In this document: positions 1 to 5,130 of the stretch, piece after piece | How the letters are laid out: every line of letters starts with the position of its first letter | Numbering within the stretch: the first letter of the stretch is position 1 | NCBI GenBank assembly: GCA_027055635.1 | Contig: JALUMZ010000336.1 | Coordinates: forward strand, 1-5,130 | Direction of reading: 5' to 3' | Source: Campylobacteraceae bacterium | GTDB taxonomy: Bacteria > Campylobacterota > Campylobacteria > Campylobacterales > Sulfurospirillaceae | DNA: 5,130 bases | Program-made: the position numbers and the translations under genes | The notes under the pieces: generated by a model | Seen by the model: the letters and a program-made list of their open reading frames with translations, nothing else | Database searches by the model: none | What the model was told of the DNA's origin: nothing

Positions 1-1
1 T

Positions 2-1147
2 AACTATAAAGAACAAGCAATAGTTCTTAAAAGTTTTGATATAAATCCAAGTTTTTTAAAAGATGAAAAATTTATGTCTATGAAGGAAAATGTTGATAGA
101 TATAGAACCAAACATTTTTTAAAAGTCTTGGAAAATGGCTATAGATTTGTACCATACCTAAGGAAACTCATAAGTGAATCTGGCATACCAGAGGGATTTT
201 TGTATATGGCCATGGCAGAATCAAATTTTACTCCAAATGCTTATTCCAAAGCAAGAGCTTCTGGTATGTGGCAGTTTATGCCTTATGCTGCAAGAAAATT
301 TGGACTTAAAATAAATTCATATATAGATGAGAGAAGAGACCCTATAAAATCAACAAAGGCAGCAATAAAATATCTTAAATACCTTCACGGTATATTTGGA
401 AAGTGGTACTTGGCTGCTATTGCATATAATTGTGGTGAGGGCAGACTCAAAAGAGCCATAAAGAGAGCTAAAAGTTCAGATTTAAGTGTTTTGTTAAATA
501 CTAGAAAGAAATATATCCCTAGAGAAACTAGACTATATATTAGAAAAATAATAATGATGCAAAGTATGGCAAATAGTTCTGATTTTATCTTGGGAAATAA
601 TTCTGATTATCTTTTAAATCAAGGTACTGCTGAGACATTCGCAAGAGTTTTTGTAAAAGAAGGTACTCCTCTTAGCAGTATAGCTTCAAGTATTGGAATT
701 TCTTTGAAAAAGTTAAAGGCATATAATTCTCAGTTTAGATACTATTTTGTGCCACCTCAAAGAGGAAAATATACTGTATATATTCCTTATGATAAACAAG
801 CTACTTTTAAACAGAATTTTAAGCCAAGTAAATCAAAAAGTAAATTTTATGTTTATAGGGTAAAGAGAGGAGATTCTCTATATAAAATCAGCAGAAAATA
901 TGGAATAAGTTATAGAGTACTCAAAGAGTTTAATAATCTTAAATCAAATAGATTGCACATAAGGCAGTCTTTGGTAATTCCATCTCTAAAACCAGCTGTT
1001 GTAAGTTATATCATCAAAAAAGGCGATACCATTAGTCGAATATCAAAAAGATTTAAAGTGGCTGTAAACGACATCATTAAGTCAAATCATAAAAAAAACT
1101 CTATGATTAAAGTTGGTGAAAAAATTGTTATACCTCAAATCAATTAG
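2..1147 (+). CDS. mltD: Membrane-bound lytic murein transglycosylase D-type, with LysM repeats (5' partial)
   Basis: This enzyme would cleave peptidoglycan glycan strands in the periplasm, leaving 1,6-anhydro-MurNAc ends. The frame is open to the left edge: 24 codons precede the first ATG at 74 and continue the protein (ending in LKSFDINPSFLKDEKF), so the true start and signal peptide lie outside the window. Counting from the ATG at 74, the SLT/GH23 domain spans about residues 25-160. It shows the AMAESNF segment with probable catalytic Glu49 (codon 218-220), the SGMWQFMP motif (63-70) and AIAYNCGEG (115-123). A degenerate LysM-like stretch follows at about 187-237. Two clear LysM modules come next, at about 258-303 (YRVKRGDSLYKIS) and 309-354 (YIIKKGDTISRIS), which would bind peptidoglycan. 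The gene ends at TAG 1145-1147 and overlaps the start of rlpA. The family call is firm. The symbol mltD rests on the SLT plus multiple LysM architecture. Confidence 0.93.
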   Translation, partial: NYKEQAIVLKSFDINPSFLKDEKFMSMKENVDRYRTKHFLKVLENGYRFVPYLRKLISESGIPEGFLYMAMAESNFTPNAYSKARASGMWQFMPYAARKFGLKINSYIDERRDPIKSTKAAIKYLKYLHGIFGKWYLAAIAYNCGEGRLKRAIKRAKSSDLSVLLNTRKKYIPRETRLYIRKIIMMQSMANSSDFILGNNSDYLLNQGTAETFARVFVKEGTPLSSIASSIGISLKKLKAYNSQFRYYFVPPQRGKYTVYIPYDKQATFKQNFKPSKSKSKFYVYRVKRGDSLYKISRKYGISYRVLKEFNNLKSNRLHIRQSLVIPSLKPAVVSYIIKKGDTISRISKRFKVAVNDIIKSNHKKNSMIKVGEKIVIPQIN

Positions 1148-1913
1148 CTATGTTCTGATAATTAGCTTTCTAGTTATATTTACAGGCTGTAGCAGTAAAA
1201 ACTACAGAGCATATCCCAAATACAATAAGAATTTTACTACTCCTAAAAATGTAAAAATAAATAACTCTAGCTCTATGCACAGAGCAACTATGAGACCATA
1301 CAGGGTTGGTGGTAAAACTTACTATCCTACAACAGTCAGCATAGGTGATACTTTTAGTGGAGTTGCGAGTTGGTATGGAAAAGATTTTCATGGAAAAAGA
1401 ACTTCAAACGGTGAATTTTATAATATGTATGATATGACAGCCGCACATAAAACTTTGCCGATGAATACTATGCTTAGAGTTACAAATCTAAATAATTCTA
1501 GAAGTGCAGTTGTGAGAATAAATGACAGAGGACCATTTGTAAAAACAAGAATTATAGACCTCTCCTATGCGGCCGCTTCAAAACTTGGTGTAGTAGCCAA
1601 AGGAACCGCACCTGTTAGGATAAAAGTCATAGGATTTGGTGGATTAGTTACTAGAGGTAAAGCAAAAATAGAAACAGTCCGTCTAAGTAGCTATATGGTA
1701 CAAATCGGAGCATTTAGAAAAAGTAATGGAGCTAAAAGATATGCAAGAAGATATGCACTTGTTCTTGATAGGTATAACTCTGTAGTAAAAAAATATATGC
1801 TCGATAATGCTCCTATATATAGAGTCTATTTGAGTGGATTTAAAAGTGAAAATGAGGCTAGGGATTTTATAGCTAAAGGTATGTTTGCAGGGGCATTTAT
1901 CGTTGGGAATTAA
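1116..1913 (+). CDS. rlpA: RlpA-like septal lytic transglycosylase, DPBB plus SPOR lipoprotein
   Basis: RlpA proteins are outer-membrane lipoproteins; in Pseudomonas RlpA cleaves denuded glycan strands, and the SPOR domain targets division sites. The first in-frame ATG (1275) lies after the lipobox, so the start must be non-ATG. GTG 1116 gives MKKLLYLKS, a good n-region. TTG 1113 (266 aa) and TTG 1125, which has GGTGA just upstream, are alternatives. From GTG, a hydrophobic segment leads to FTGC with lipid-modified Cys25; Phe at the -3 position is less usual than Leu. The DPBB domain covers about residues 82-175, with VASWYG, SNGE (Glu100), AAH (His111) and INDRGPF (Asp137). These match the residues needed for catalysis in Pseudomonas RlpA. 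The C-terminal SPOR domain covers about 192-260 (YMVQIGAF to YRVYLSGFKSENEA). It overlaps mltD by about 32 bases, and the two probably act together on murein. Confidence 0.93.
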   Translation: MKKLLYLKSISYVLIISFLVIFTGCSSKNYRAYPKYNKNFTTPKNVKINNSSSMHRATMRPYRVGGKTYYPTTVSIGDTFSGVASWYGKDFHGKRTSNGEFYNMYDMTAAHKTLPMNTMLRVTNLNNSRSAVVRINDRGPFVKTRIIDLSYAAASKLGVVAKGTAPVRIKVIGFGGLVTRGKAKIETVRLSSYMVQIGAFRKSNGAKRYARRYALVLDRYNSVVKKYMLDNAPIYRVYLSGFKSENEARDFIAKGMFAGAFIVGN

Positions 1914-1917
1914 GGAG
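1912..1917 (+). promoter_or_regulatory. Ribosome binding site of hisB
   Basis: AAGGAG lies five bases before the ATG at 1923 and partly overlaps the rlpA stop codon (TAA 1911-1913). It is a strong Shine-Dalgarno match in the only intergenic gap of the window, so it fixes the hisB start. Confidence 0.8.
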
Positions 1918-1922
1918 AAAAG

Positions 1923-2498
1923 ATGAAAAAAGAGTTAAAGCGAATTACAAAAGAGACAAACATAGAGATGGAGATAAATTTAGAGGGCAAGGGTATATCA
2001 GATATACAAACAGGTATCGGTTTTTTTGATCATATGTTAGAGGCATTTTCAAAACACTCACTGATAGATCTTAGCGTTATATGTCGAGGTGATTTACATG
2101 TAGATTATCATCACAGTGTCGAGGATGTAGGTATAGTTTTGGGTCTGTTGCTAAAAGAAGCTCTGTATCCTTTGCAAAATGTTGAGAGATATTCAAATAG
2201 CGTTATTGTTATGGACGAAGCAGCAGTTGAGTGTGATATGGATTTGAGTAATCGTGCCTATCTTGTTTATGAGCTTGGTATCGAAGGTATGATAGGTAGC
2301 TTTGATGTGGAACTTTGTGAGGAATTTTTTAGAGCTGTTGCTACAAATGCCGGTATAAGTTTGCATATAATAAAAAGAAGAGGTAAAAATAGACACCATA
2401 TAGTTGAAGCTGCTTTTAAGGCTTTTGCAGTTGGTTTAAGAAGAGCTTTAATTAAGAACGATAGGGTGGGCACTCCTAGTACAAAAGGTGTGTTATGA
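1923..2498 (+). CDS. hisB: Imidazoleglycerol-phosphate dehydratase (monofunctional HisB)
   Basis: HisB dehydrates imidazole-glycerol phosphate to imidazole-acetol phosphate in histidine synthesis, in the cytoplasm, using two Mn ions per active site. The 191-residue length matches the stand-alone dehydratase; there is no N-terminal histidinol-phosphatase domain as in the E. coli fusion. The diagnostic segments are all present: TGIGFFDHML (His37), AFSKHS (His45), DYHHSVEDVG (His63, His64, Glu67), MDEA (98-101), SLHI (His148) and NRHHIVEAAFKA (His158, His159, Glu162). The protein ends in the family-typical PSTKGVL. The metal-binding histidine and glutamate set is intact, so it should be active. 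It sits between rlpA and kdsC, away from any other his gene visible here, and its stop overlaps the kdsC start (ATGA), implying coupled translation. Confidence 0.97.
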   Translation: MKKELKRITKETNIEMEINLEGKGISDIQTGIGFFDHMLEAFSKHSLIDLSVICRGDLHVDYHHSVEDVGIVLGLLLKEALYPLQNVERYSNSVIVMDEAAVECDMDLSNRAYLVYELGIEGMIGSFDVELCEEFFRAVATNAGISLHIIKRRGKNRHHIVEAAFKAFAVGLRRALIKNDRVGTPSTKGVL

Positions 2499-2989
2499 TT
2501 CGACTGTTGGTCTTTGATGTAGATGGATGTTTGACAAATGGAGCTATTACATACTCAAATGATGGAAATGAGCACAAGAGCTTTAATGTTAAAGATGGTT
2601 TAGCCATAGTATCTTGGATTAAATTAGGCTATAAGTGTGCTATTATTACGGGAAGAAGTTCAAAGATTGTAGAAAAAAGGGCAAAAGAGCTCGGTATATC
2701 TTATCTCTACCAGGGTGTAAAAAACAAAATTGAAAAACTAGATGAAATATTGAAAAACGAAAAACTTACTTATGAAAATGTAGCAGCCATAGGAGATGAT
2801 TTGAATGATTATGGTATGCTTAAAAATGTTGCTTGGTCATTTACTCCAAATGATGCTAACTATTTCATAAAAGAGAGAGTAGATACAATTTTAAATACAA
2901 ATGGCGGTGATGGAGCTATTAGAGAGATGATAGAGAAAATTTTGCAAAAAGAGGGAAAAATGGAGGAGTTTATAAAGCTTTGGCTCTAA
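2495..2989 (+). CDS. kdsC: 3-deoxy-D-manno-octulosonate 8-phosphate phosphatase (KdsC-type HAD)
   Basis: KdsC removes phosphate from Kdo-8-phosphate to give Kdo, the inner-core sugar of LPS. At 164 aa it is the size of the capless C0-type HAD enzymes that work as tetramers. The HAD motifs are intact: I FDVDGCLT (nucleophile Asp8, acid/base Asp10), II IITGRSS (Thr52), III QGVKNK (Lys78) and IV GDDLND (Asp101, Asp102). The C-terminal GGDGAIREM resembles the GGxGAxRE tail of KdsC that reaches into a neighbouring active site. The ATG overlaps the hisB stop by 4 bases; AAAAGG at 2483-2488 serves as ribosome binding site inside hisB. Being followed by lptC and lptA supports the Kdo role over another small HAD phosphatase. 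An internal ATG at 2960 is not needed, because the motifs lie upstream of it. Confidence 0.92.
   Translation: MIRLLVFDVDGCLTNGAITYSNDGNEHKSFNVKDGLAIVSWIKLGYKCAIITGRSSKIVEKRAKELGISYLYQGVKNKIEKLDEILKNEKLTYENVAAIGDDLNDYGMLKNVAWSFTPNDANYFIKERVDTILNTNGGDGAIREMIEKILQKEGKMEEFIKLWL
2962..2968 (+). promoter_or_regulatory. Ribosome binding site supporting the TTG start of lptC
   Basis: GGAGGAG lies inside the last codons of kdsC, eleven bases before TTG 2980. The spacing is a little long, but this is the only strong Shine-Dalgarno match near the lptC start. No ATG, GTG or TTG in that frame lies between it and 2980. Confidence 0.6.
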
Positions 2990-3504
2990 AATTATTAAAA
3001 TATTTTCTATTTTTTTGTGTGTTTATCATGATTTTTTTATTGACAAAAAATCCATATTTATTGGAATATAAATCTAACTCAATAGACAAACCGGAGATTG
3101 AAATCTTTGGTATGGAGAGTTATGAAATTTCTCTAGCCGGGGTAGGAAGTATCATAATTGCTAAAAAATTAGAGAGATATAAAAATTATGATAAAATGTA
3201 CAATATAAAAGCACTGCATGAAGGTAAATTAGAATTGATAGATTCCTTAGTTGCAGATAAAGGTATGCTATCTCAAAATATACTCTATCTTGATAAAAAT
3301 GTTAAATATACGAGAAGTGATGAGCTTGCTTTGAGTGCAAATAGTGTAAAGTATGATATTACAAATAAAATTTTGAGCAGTAATACGCCTTTTGAACTTA
3401 CTAAAAAGAGTATGAAAACTTATGGAAATGCATTTACTTATGATATGCAAAAAGGCATAATTAGAGCTACAAAAATTAAAACAGTGATTAAAAATGGAGG
3501 ATAA
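2980..3504 (+). CDS. lptC: LptC-like LPS export protein, inner-membrane anchored
   Basis: LptC is a bitopic inner-membrane protein of the LptB2FGC transporter; its periplasmic beta-jellyroll passes LPS on to LptA. The 174-residue protein has a short N-terminus, one hydrophobic segment at about residues 7-22 (YFLFFCVFIMIFLL) and then a polar, beta-rich periplasmic part. Features typical of the family are the IEIFGMESYEI stretch soon after the membrane segment and the alternating pattern through LSANSVKYDI and FTYDMQKGIIRA. LptC is poorly conserved, so the call leans on topology, length and the kdsC-lptC-lptA order. The start is TTG 2980, overlapping kdsC by 10 bases. The next in-frame ATG (3028) would fall inside the membrane segment and is unlikely. 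It ends at TAA 3502-3504, directly against the lptA start codon. Confidence 0.87.
   Translation: MALKLLKYFLFFCVFIMIFLLTKNPYLLEYKSNSIDKPEIEIFGMESYEISLAGVGSIIIAKKLERYKNYDKMYNIKALHEGKLELIDSLVADKGMLSQNILYLDKNVKYTRSDELALSANSVKYDITNKILSSNTPFELTKKSMKTYGNAFTYDMQKGIIRATKIKTVIKNGG
3496..3500 (+). promoter_or_regulatory. Ribosome binding site supporting the GTG start of lptA
   Basis: GGAGG encodes the last two glycines of LptC and lies four bases before GTG 3505. The close spacing and the abutting stop codon suggest that ribosomes finishing lptC restart on lptA. Confidence 0.7.
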
Positions 3505-3963
3505 GTGAAATATTTAGTATTTTTTCTTACAGCAGTTGTGCTGTTTGCGGCGGAGGTAGAGATAACAGCGGATAAGTTTGTAGCAGATGAAGCAAAAGGA
3601 GTATCTGTATTTAATGGAAATGTACATGTTATAAGAGGCAAAGATGAACTTAAAGCCGATAAAGTTGTTATAAAGTTCGATAAGAAAAGACAACCTACAC
3701 TATATACTGCCACAGGACATGCCCAAGCAAAATTGAGCATAAAAGGCAAAAGATATTTTGCAAAAGGAGAAACACTTATATATAATCCGATAGCTCAAAA
3801 ATATATAATTAGAAAAAATGCTTTTTTGCAAGAGGTAAACAAAGATAAAGAGATATATGCAGAAGTTATAAATGTAGATCAGGCAAAAGGGTATTATGAA
3901 GTAAATAGTAAGAAAAATAGACCTGTAAAATTTATATTTAAACTAAAGGATAAGAAAAAGTGA
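3505..3963 (+). CDS. lptA: LptA/OstA-like periplasmic LPS transport protein
   Basis: LptA forms the periplasmic bridge that carries LPS from LptC to LptD at the outer membrane. The 152-residue precursor begins at GTG 3505 with a clear Sec signal peptide (residues 1 to about 15-16, MKYLVFFLTAVVLFAA), probably cut near Ala15 or Ala16. The mature part starts with the OstA-type repeat pattern: EITADKFVADEAKGVSVFNG, then NVHVIRG, DELKADKVVI and later TATGHAQA. This is the family's usual beta-jellyroll signature. The C-terminus is very lysine-rich (KLKDKKK). The GTG abuts the lptC stop, and its own stop overlaps the engB start by 4 bases. LptB does not follow here, although it follows lptA in many other proteobacteria. 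Confidence 0.92.
   Translation: MKYLVFFLTAVVLFAAEVEITADKFVADEAKGVSVFNGNVHVIRGKDELKADKVVIKFDKKRQPTLYTATGHAQAKLSIKGKRYFAKGETLIYNPIAQKYIIRKNAFLQEVNKDKEIYAEVINVDQAKGYYEVNSKKNRPVKFIFKLKDKKK
3945..3950 (+). promoter_or_regulatory. Ribosome binding site supporting the GTG start of engB
   Basis: AAAGGA inside the last codons of lptA lies nine bases before GTG 3960. This supports the GTG that overlaps the lptA stop (GTGA) over the second in-frame GTG at 3972. Confidence 0.6.
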
Positions 3964-4568
3964 TAAAGGTTGTGGAATCTAAATTCCTAACTTCTGCACA
4001 AGGTGTTGAAGACTCTATGCCTGATGGGGTAAGTGAAGTTGTTTTTTTAGGTAGGAGCAATGTAGGAAAAAGTTCCATCATAAATGCATTAGTAAATAAA
4101 AAAGGTTTAGCAAAAAGCTCTTCTACTCCGGGAAAGACTAGACTTATAAACTTTTTTAGTGTAAATTTTATGAAAGAAAAAGATCTCTATATAGCAAGAT
4201 TTGTTGATCTGCCCGGTTTTGGTTATGCTAAAGTTTCAAAAAGTATGAAAAATGAGTGGCAAAAAAATCTAAATGACTTTTTGAGCAGAAGAAATTCAAT
4301 AAGACTCTTTATACACTTGGTAGATTCTAGACATAGAGAACTGCAGATAGATAAAGATGTAGATGAATATCTGAAACTACTTTTAAGACCTGATCAAAAA
4401 ATTGTGCATATTTTTACAAAGGCGGATAAATTAAATCAAAAAGCTAGAAGTGCTTTGAGAAAGGATTTTCCAGATTCTATTTTGGTTTCTAGCACTAAAA
4501 AAAGTGGTATTAATAAAGCACTTGAGACTATATTTAACTCACTGTTTCAAGAGGAGAAAATCTTATGA
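3960..4568 (+). CDS. engB: Ribosome biogenesis GTP-binding protein EngB (YihA/YsxC)
   Basis: EngB is a TRAFAC GTPase needed for assembly of the large ribosomal subunit. The 202-residue length is normal. All G motifs are visible: G1 GRSNVGKSS (31-39), G2 around SSTPGKT with Thr56, G3 DLPGFGYA (83-90), G4 TKAD (153-156) and G5 SSTKKSG (177-183). The family-specific STPGKTRLINFF and LPGFGYAK segments separate it from Era, Der and Obg. The start is GTG 3960, overlapping the lptA stop by 4 bases. Its stop overlaps the next gene by 4 bases (ATGA). I recall engB following the lpt genes in Campylobacter as well, so this is probably an old arrangement in the phylum. No motif is degenerate. Confidence 0.97.
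   Translation: MIKVVESKFLTSAQGVEDSMPDGVSEVVFLGRSNVGKSSIINALVNKKGLAKSSSTPGKTRLINFFSVNFMKEKDLYIARFVDLPGFGYAKVSKSMKNEWQKNLNDFLSRRNSIRLFIHLVDSRHRELQIDKDVDEYLKLLLRPDQKIVHIFTKADKLNQKARSALRKDFPDSILVSSTKKSGINKALETIFNSLFQEEKIL
4551..4556 (+). promoter_or_regulatory. Ribosome binding site of the GNAT gene
   Basis: GAGGAG lies eight bases before ATG 4565, inside the last codons of engB. Its position and strength support the ATG that overlaps the engB stop. Confidence 0.75.
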
Positions 4569-5023
4569 TAGAGTATGTTTCGGCTACGCTAAAAGATATA
4601 AAAGATATGCAATACTTAGTGGAGCCAGAGGTGAAAAGTGGTGTTATTTTAGCTAGAAATGATGATGAGATTGCAACAAATATAAGATCATATATATTGG
4701 CTAAATTTGATGGAGAGTTGATTGGCTTTGGAGCTTTACATTTTCATACAGATAAGTTAGGTGAGGTTAGAAGTTTGATAGTATCCCCAAAGGCAAGAGG
4801 GAAAGGGGTGGGAAAGAGGATAGTTAAAAAACTGATAGAGTCTGCACAGAATTTAAAAGCAGAGCAAATTTTCACTCTCACTTATAAAAGAGAATTTTTT
4901 GAGACATTGGATTTTACCGAAATTCCCAAAGAGGATTTACCTGCTCATAAGATATGGGCTGATTGTATAAAATGTAAATTTTTTCCTATATGCGACGAAA
5001 TAGCACTCATATTAACTATTTAA
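4565..5023 (+). CDS. GNAT acetyltransferase, short N-acetylglutamate synthase-like
   Basis: This is a 152-residue single-domain GNAT protein. The acetyl-CoA pyrophosphate loop is RGKGVG (78-83), preceded by EVRSLIVSP (67-75). The GALHF strand (56-60), the EVRSL signature, FFETLDF (111-117) and the C-terminal KIWADC..C....CDEIAL block resemble the short, kinase-less N-acetylglutamate synthases, for example the Mycobacterium Rv2747 type. Such an enzyme would make N-acetylglutamate from acetyl-CoA and glutamate, the first step of arginine synthesis. Three cysteines, Cys134, Cys137 and Cys143, form a CxxCx5C pattern that could bind metal or simply be structural. GNAT membership is firm; the substrate is inferred from resemblance I recall, so I give no symbol. 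The ATG overlaps the engB stop by 4 bases. The 3' end overlaps the next reading frame by 34 bases. Confidence 0.85.
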   Translation: MIEYVSATLKDIKDMQYLVEPEVKSGVILARNDDEIATNIRSYILAKFDGELIGFGALHFHTDKLGEVRSLIVSPKARGKGVGKRIVKKLIESAQNLKAEQIFTLTYKREFFETLDFTEIPKEDLPAHKIWADCIKCKFFPICDEIALILTI

Positions 5024-5130
5024 GATTATCTTTTTTTGCACTATTTTTAGTGCTTCTGCAGATTCTCTCAAATACATTTTTATTTATGCCTACATTTGTA
5101 GGCGTTTTTTTTGCATATATTGTTATAAAC
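4990..5130 (+). CDS. Putative integral membrane protein, N-terminal part only
   Basis: An open frame starts at ATG 4990 inside the GNAT gene and stays open for 47 codons to the right edge. An in-frame TAA at 4975-4977 leaves this ATG as the first usable start. The product begins with a basic head (MRRNSTHINYLR), followed by a strongly hydrophobic segment (LSFFALFLVLLQIL, about residues 13-26) and a second one (about 31-46), as expected of a multi-pass inner-membrane protein. I see no good Shine-Dalgarno site, so translation would depend on coupling to the GNAT gene. From memory, Campylobacter has an integral membrane protein after engB, followed by a penicillin-binding protein; an MreD-like role is therefore conceivable but is a guess. 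A terminator-shaped hairpin inside the frame is the main argument against it. Confidence 0.6.
   Translation, partial: MRRNSTHINYLRLSFFALFLVLLQILSNTFLFMPTFVGVFFAYIVIN
5088..5112 (+). terminator. Terminator-shaped hairpin with T-run, possibly intragenic
   Basis: A perfect 6-bp stem, GCCTAC (5088-5093) with GTAGGC (5098-5103), closes an ATTT loop and is followed by G and eight T's (5105-5112). This is the standard shape of a rho-independent terminator, about 65 bases after the GNAT stop. It falls inside the membrane-protein reading frame, where it encodes part of MPTFVGVFF. It could be the operon end, a partial attenuator, or chance in a Phe/Val-rich coding stretch. The stem is short, so efficiency is uncertain. 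Confidence 0.4.

Noticed and set aside
1091..1098. Eight-A run near the end of mltD as a frameshift site
   Set aside because: A shift here into the rlpA frame meets a TGA at 1104, so no fusion product could result.
1119..1125. Possible slippage on a six-A run joining MltD to RlpA
   Set aside because: The two frames are both open here, so a +1 slip could fuse them. The fusion would bury the RlpA signal peptide inside a secreted protein, and a simple overlapping start explains the arrangement.
1142..1167. Direct repeat AATTAGCT (1142-1149 and 1160-1167) at the mltD-rlpA junction
   Set aside because: Only 8 bases, within coding sequence, with no inverted structure or promoter-like spacing; expected by chance in AT-rich DNA.
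1170..1391. Antisense open frame opposite rlpA
   Set aside because: It lies wholly opposite a well-supported gene with catalytic motifs, has no recognisable domain and no visible ribosome binding context; it reads as a shadow of the coding strand.
1569..1576. GCGGCCGC palindrome in rlpA
   Set aside because: It stands out in AT-rich DNA, but it simply encodes part of the alanine run in SYAAAS and has no partner sites in the window.
2193..2473. Two overlapping antisense frames opposite hisB
   Set aside because: Both sit opposite a fully conserved enzyme, overlap each other and show no family resemblance.
2960..2989. ATG 2960 with GGAGGAG after it as a separate small gene
   Set aside because: It is in frame with kdsC and encodes only its last nine residues; the GGAGGAG is better explained as the lptC ribosome binding site.
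3268..3749. Two antisense frames opposite lptC and lptA
   Set aside because: The longer one (3438-3749) is over 100 codons, but its composition mirrors the beta-strand codons of lptA and no domain is recognisable.

Overview
The window is a densely packed, single-strand (+) run of bacterial genes. It is AT-rich, with AT-ending codons and almost no intergenic space: the only gap between genes is 9 bases, at 1914-1922. The order murein transglycosylase (MltD-type), RlpA, KdsC, LptC, LptA, EngB, with a membrane protein next, resembles what I recall from Campylobacterota. From memory, Campylobacter jejuni has a comparable Cj0645-Cj0651 run. A monofunctional HisB and a short N-acetylglutamate-synthase-like GNAT in the same run suggest a free-living, autotroph-like member such as the Sulfurimonas group. 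The phylum is a fairly confident inference; the genus is a guess.

Layout: 2-1147 is the 3' part of a lytic transglycosylase with LysM repeats, cut by the left edge. 1116-1913 is an RlpA lipoprotein whose start lies inside the previous gene. 1923-2498 is hisB. 2495-2989 is a KdsC-type Kdo-8-phosphate phosphatase. 2980-3504 is lptC, 3505-3963 lptA, 3960-4568 engB. 4565-5023 is a GNAT acetyltransferase. 4990-5130 is the start of an uncharacterised membrane protein that runs off the right edge.

Adjacent genes overlap by 4 to about 34 bases or nearly touch, so this looks like one translationally coupled operon. No internal promoter is evident. Most of the genes serve the envelope: MltD and RlpA remodel peptidoglycan, KdsC finishes Kdo for the LPS core, and LptC and LptA carry LPS across the periplasm. 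EngB serves ribosome assembly. HisB and the GNAT are amino-acid biosynthesis genes that share the transcript.

I see no mobile element, CRISPR array, RNA gene or defence system, and nothing that amounts to a new biological system. The points most worth a second look are at the right end: a membrane-protein reading frame starting inside the GNAT gene, with a terminator-shaped hairpin plus eight T's inside that frame. The other points are the buried non-ATG start of rlpA, the series of GTG/TTG starts, and the mixed gene content of the operon.
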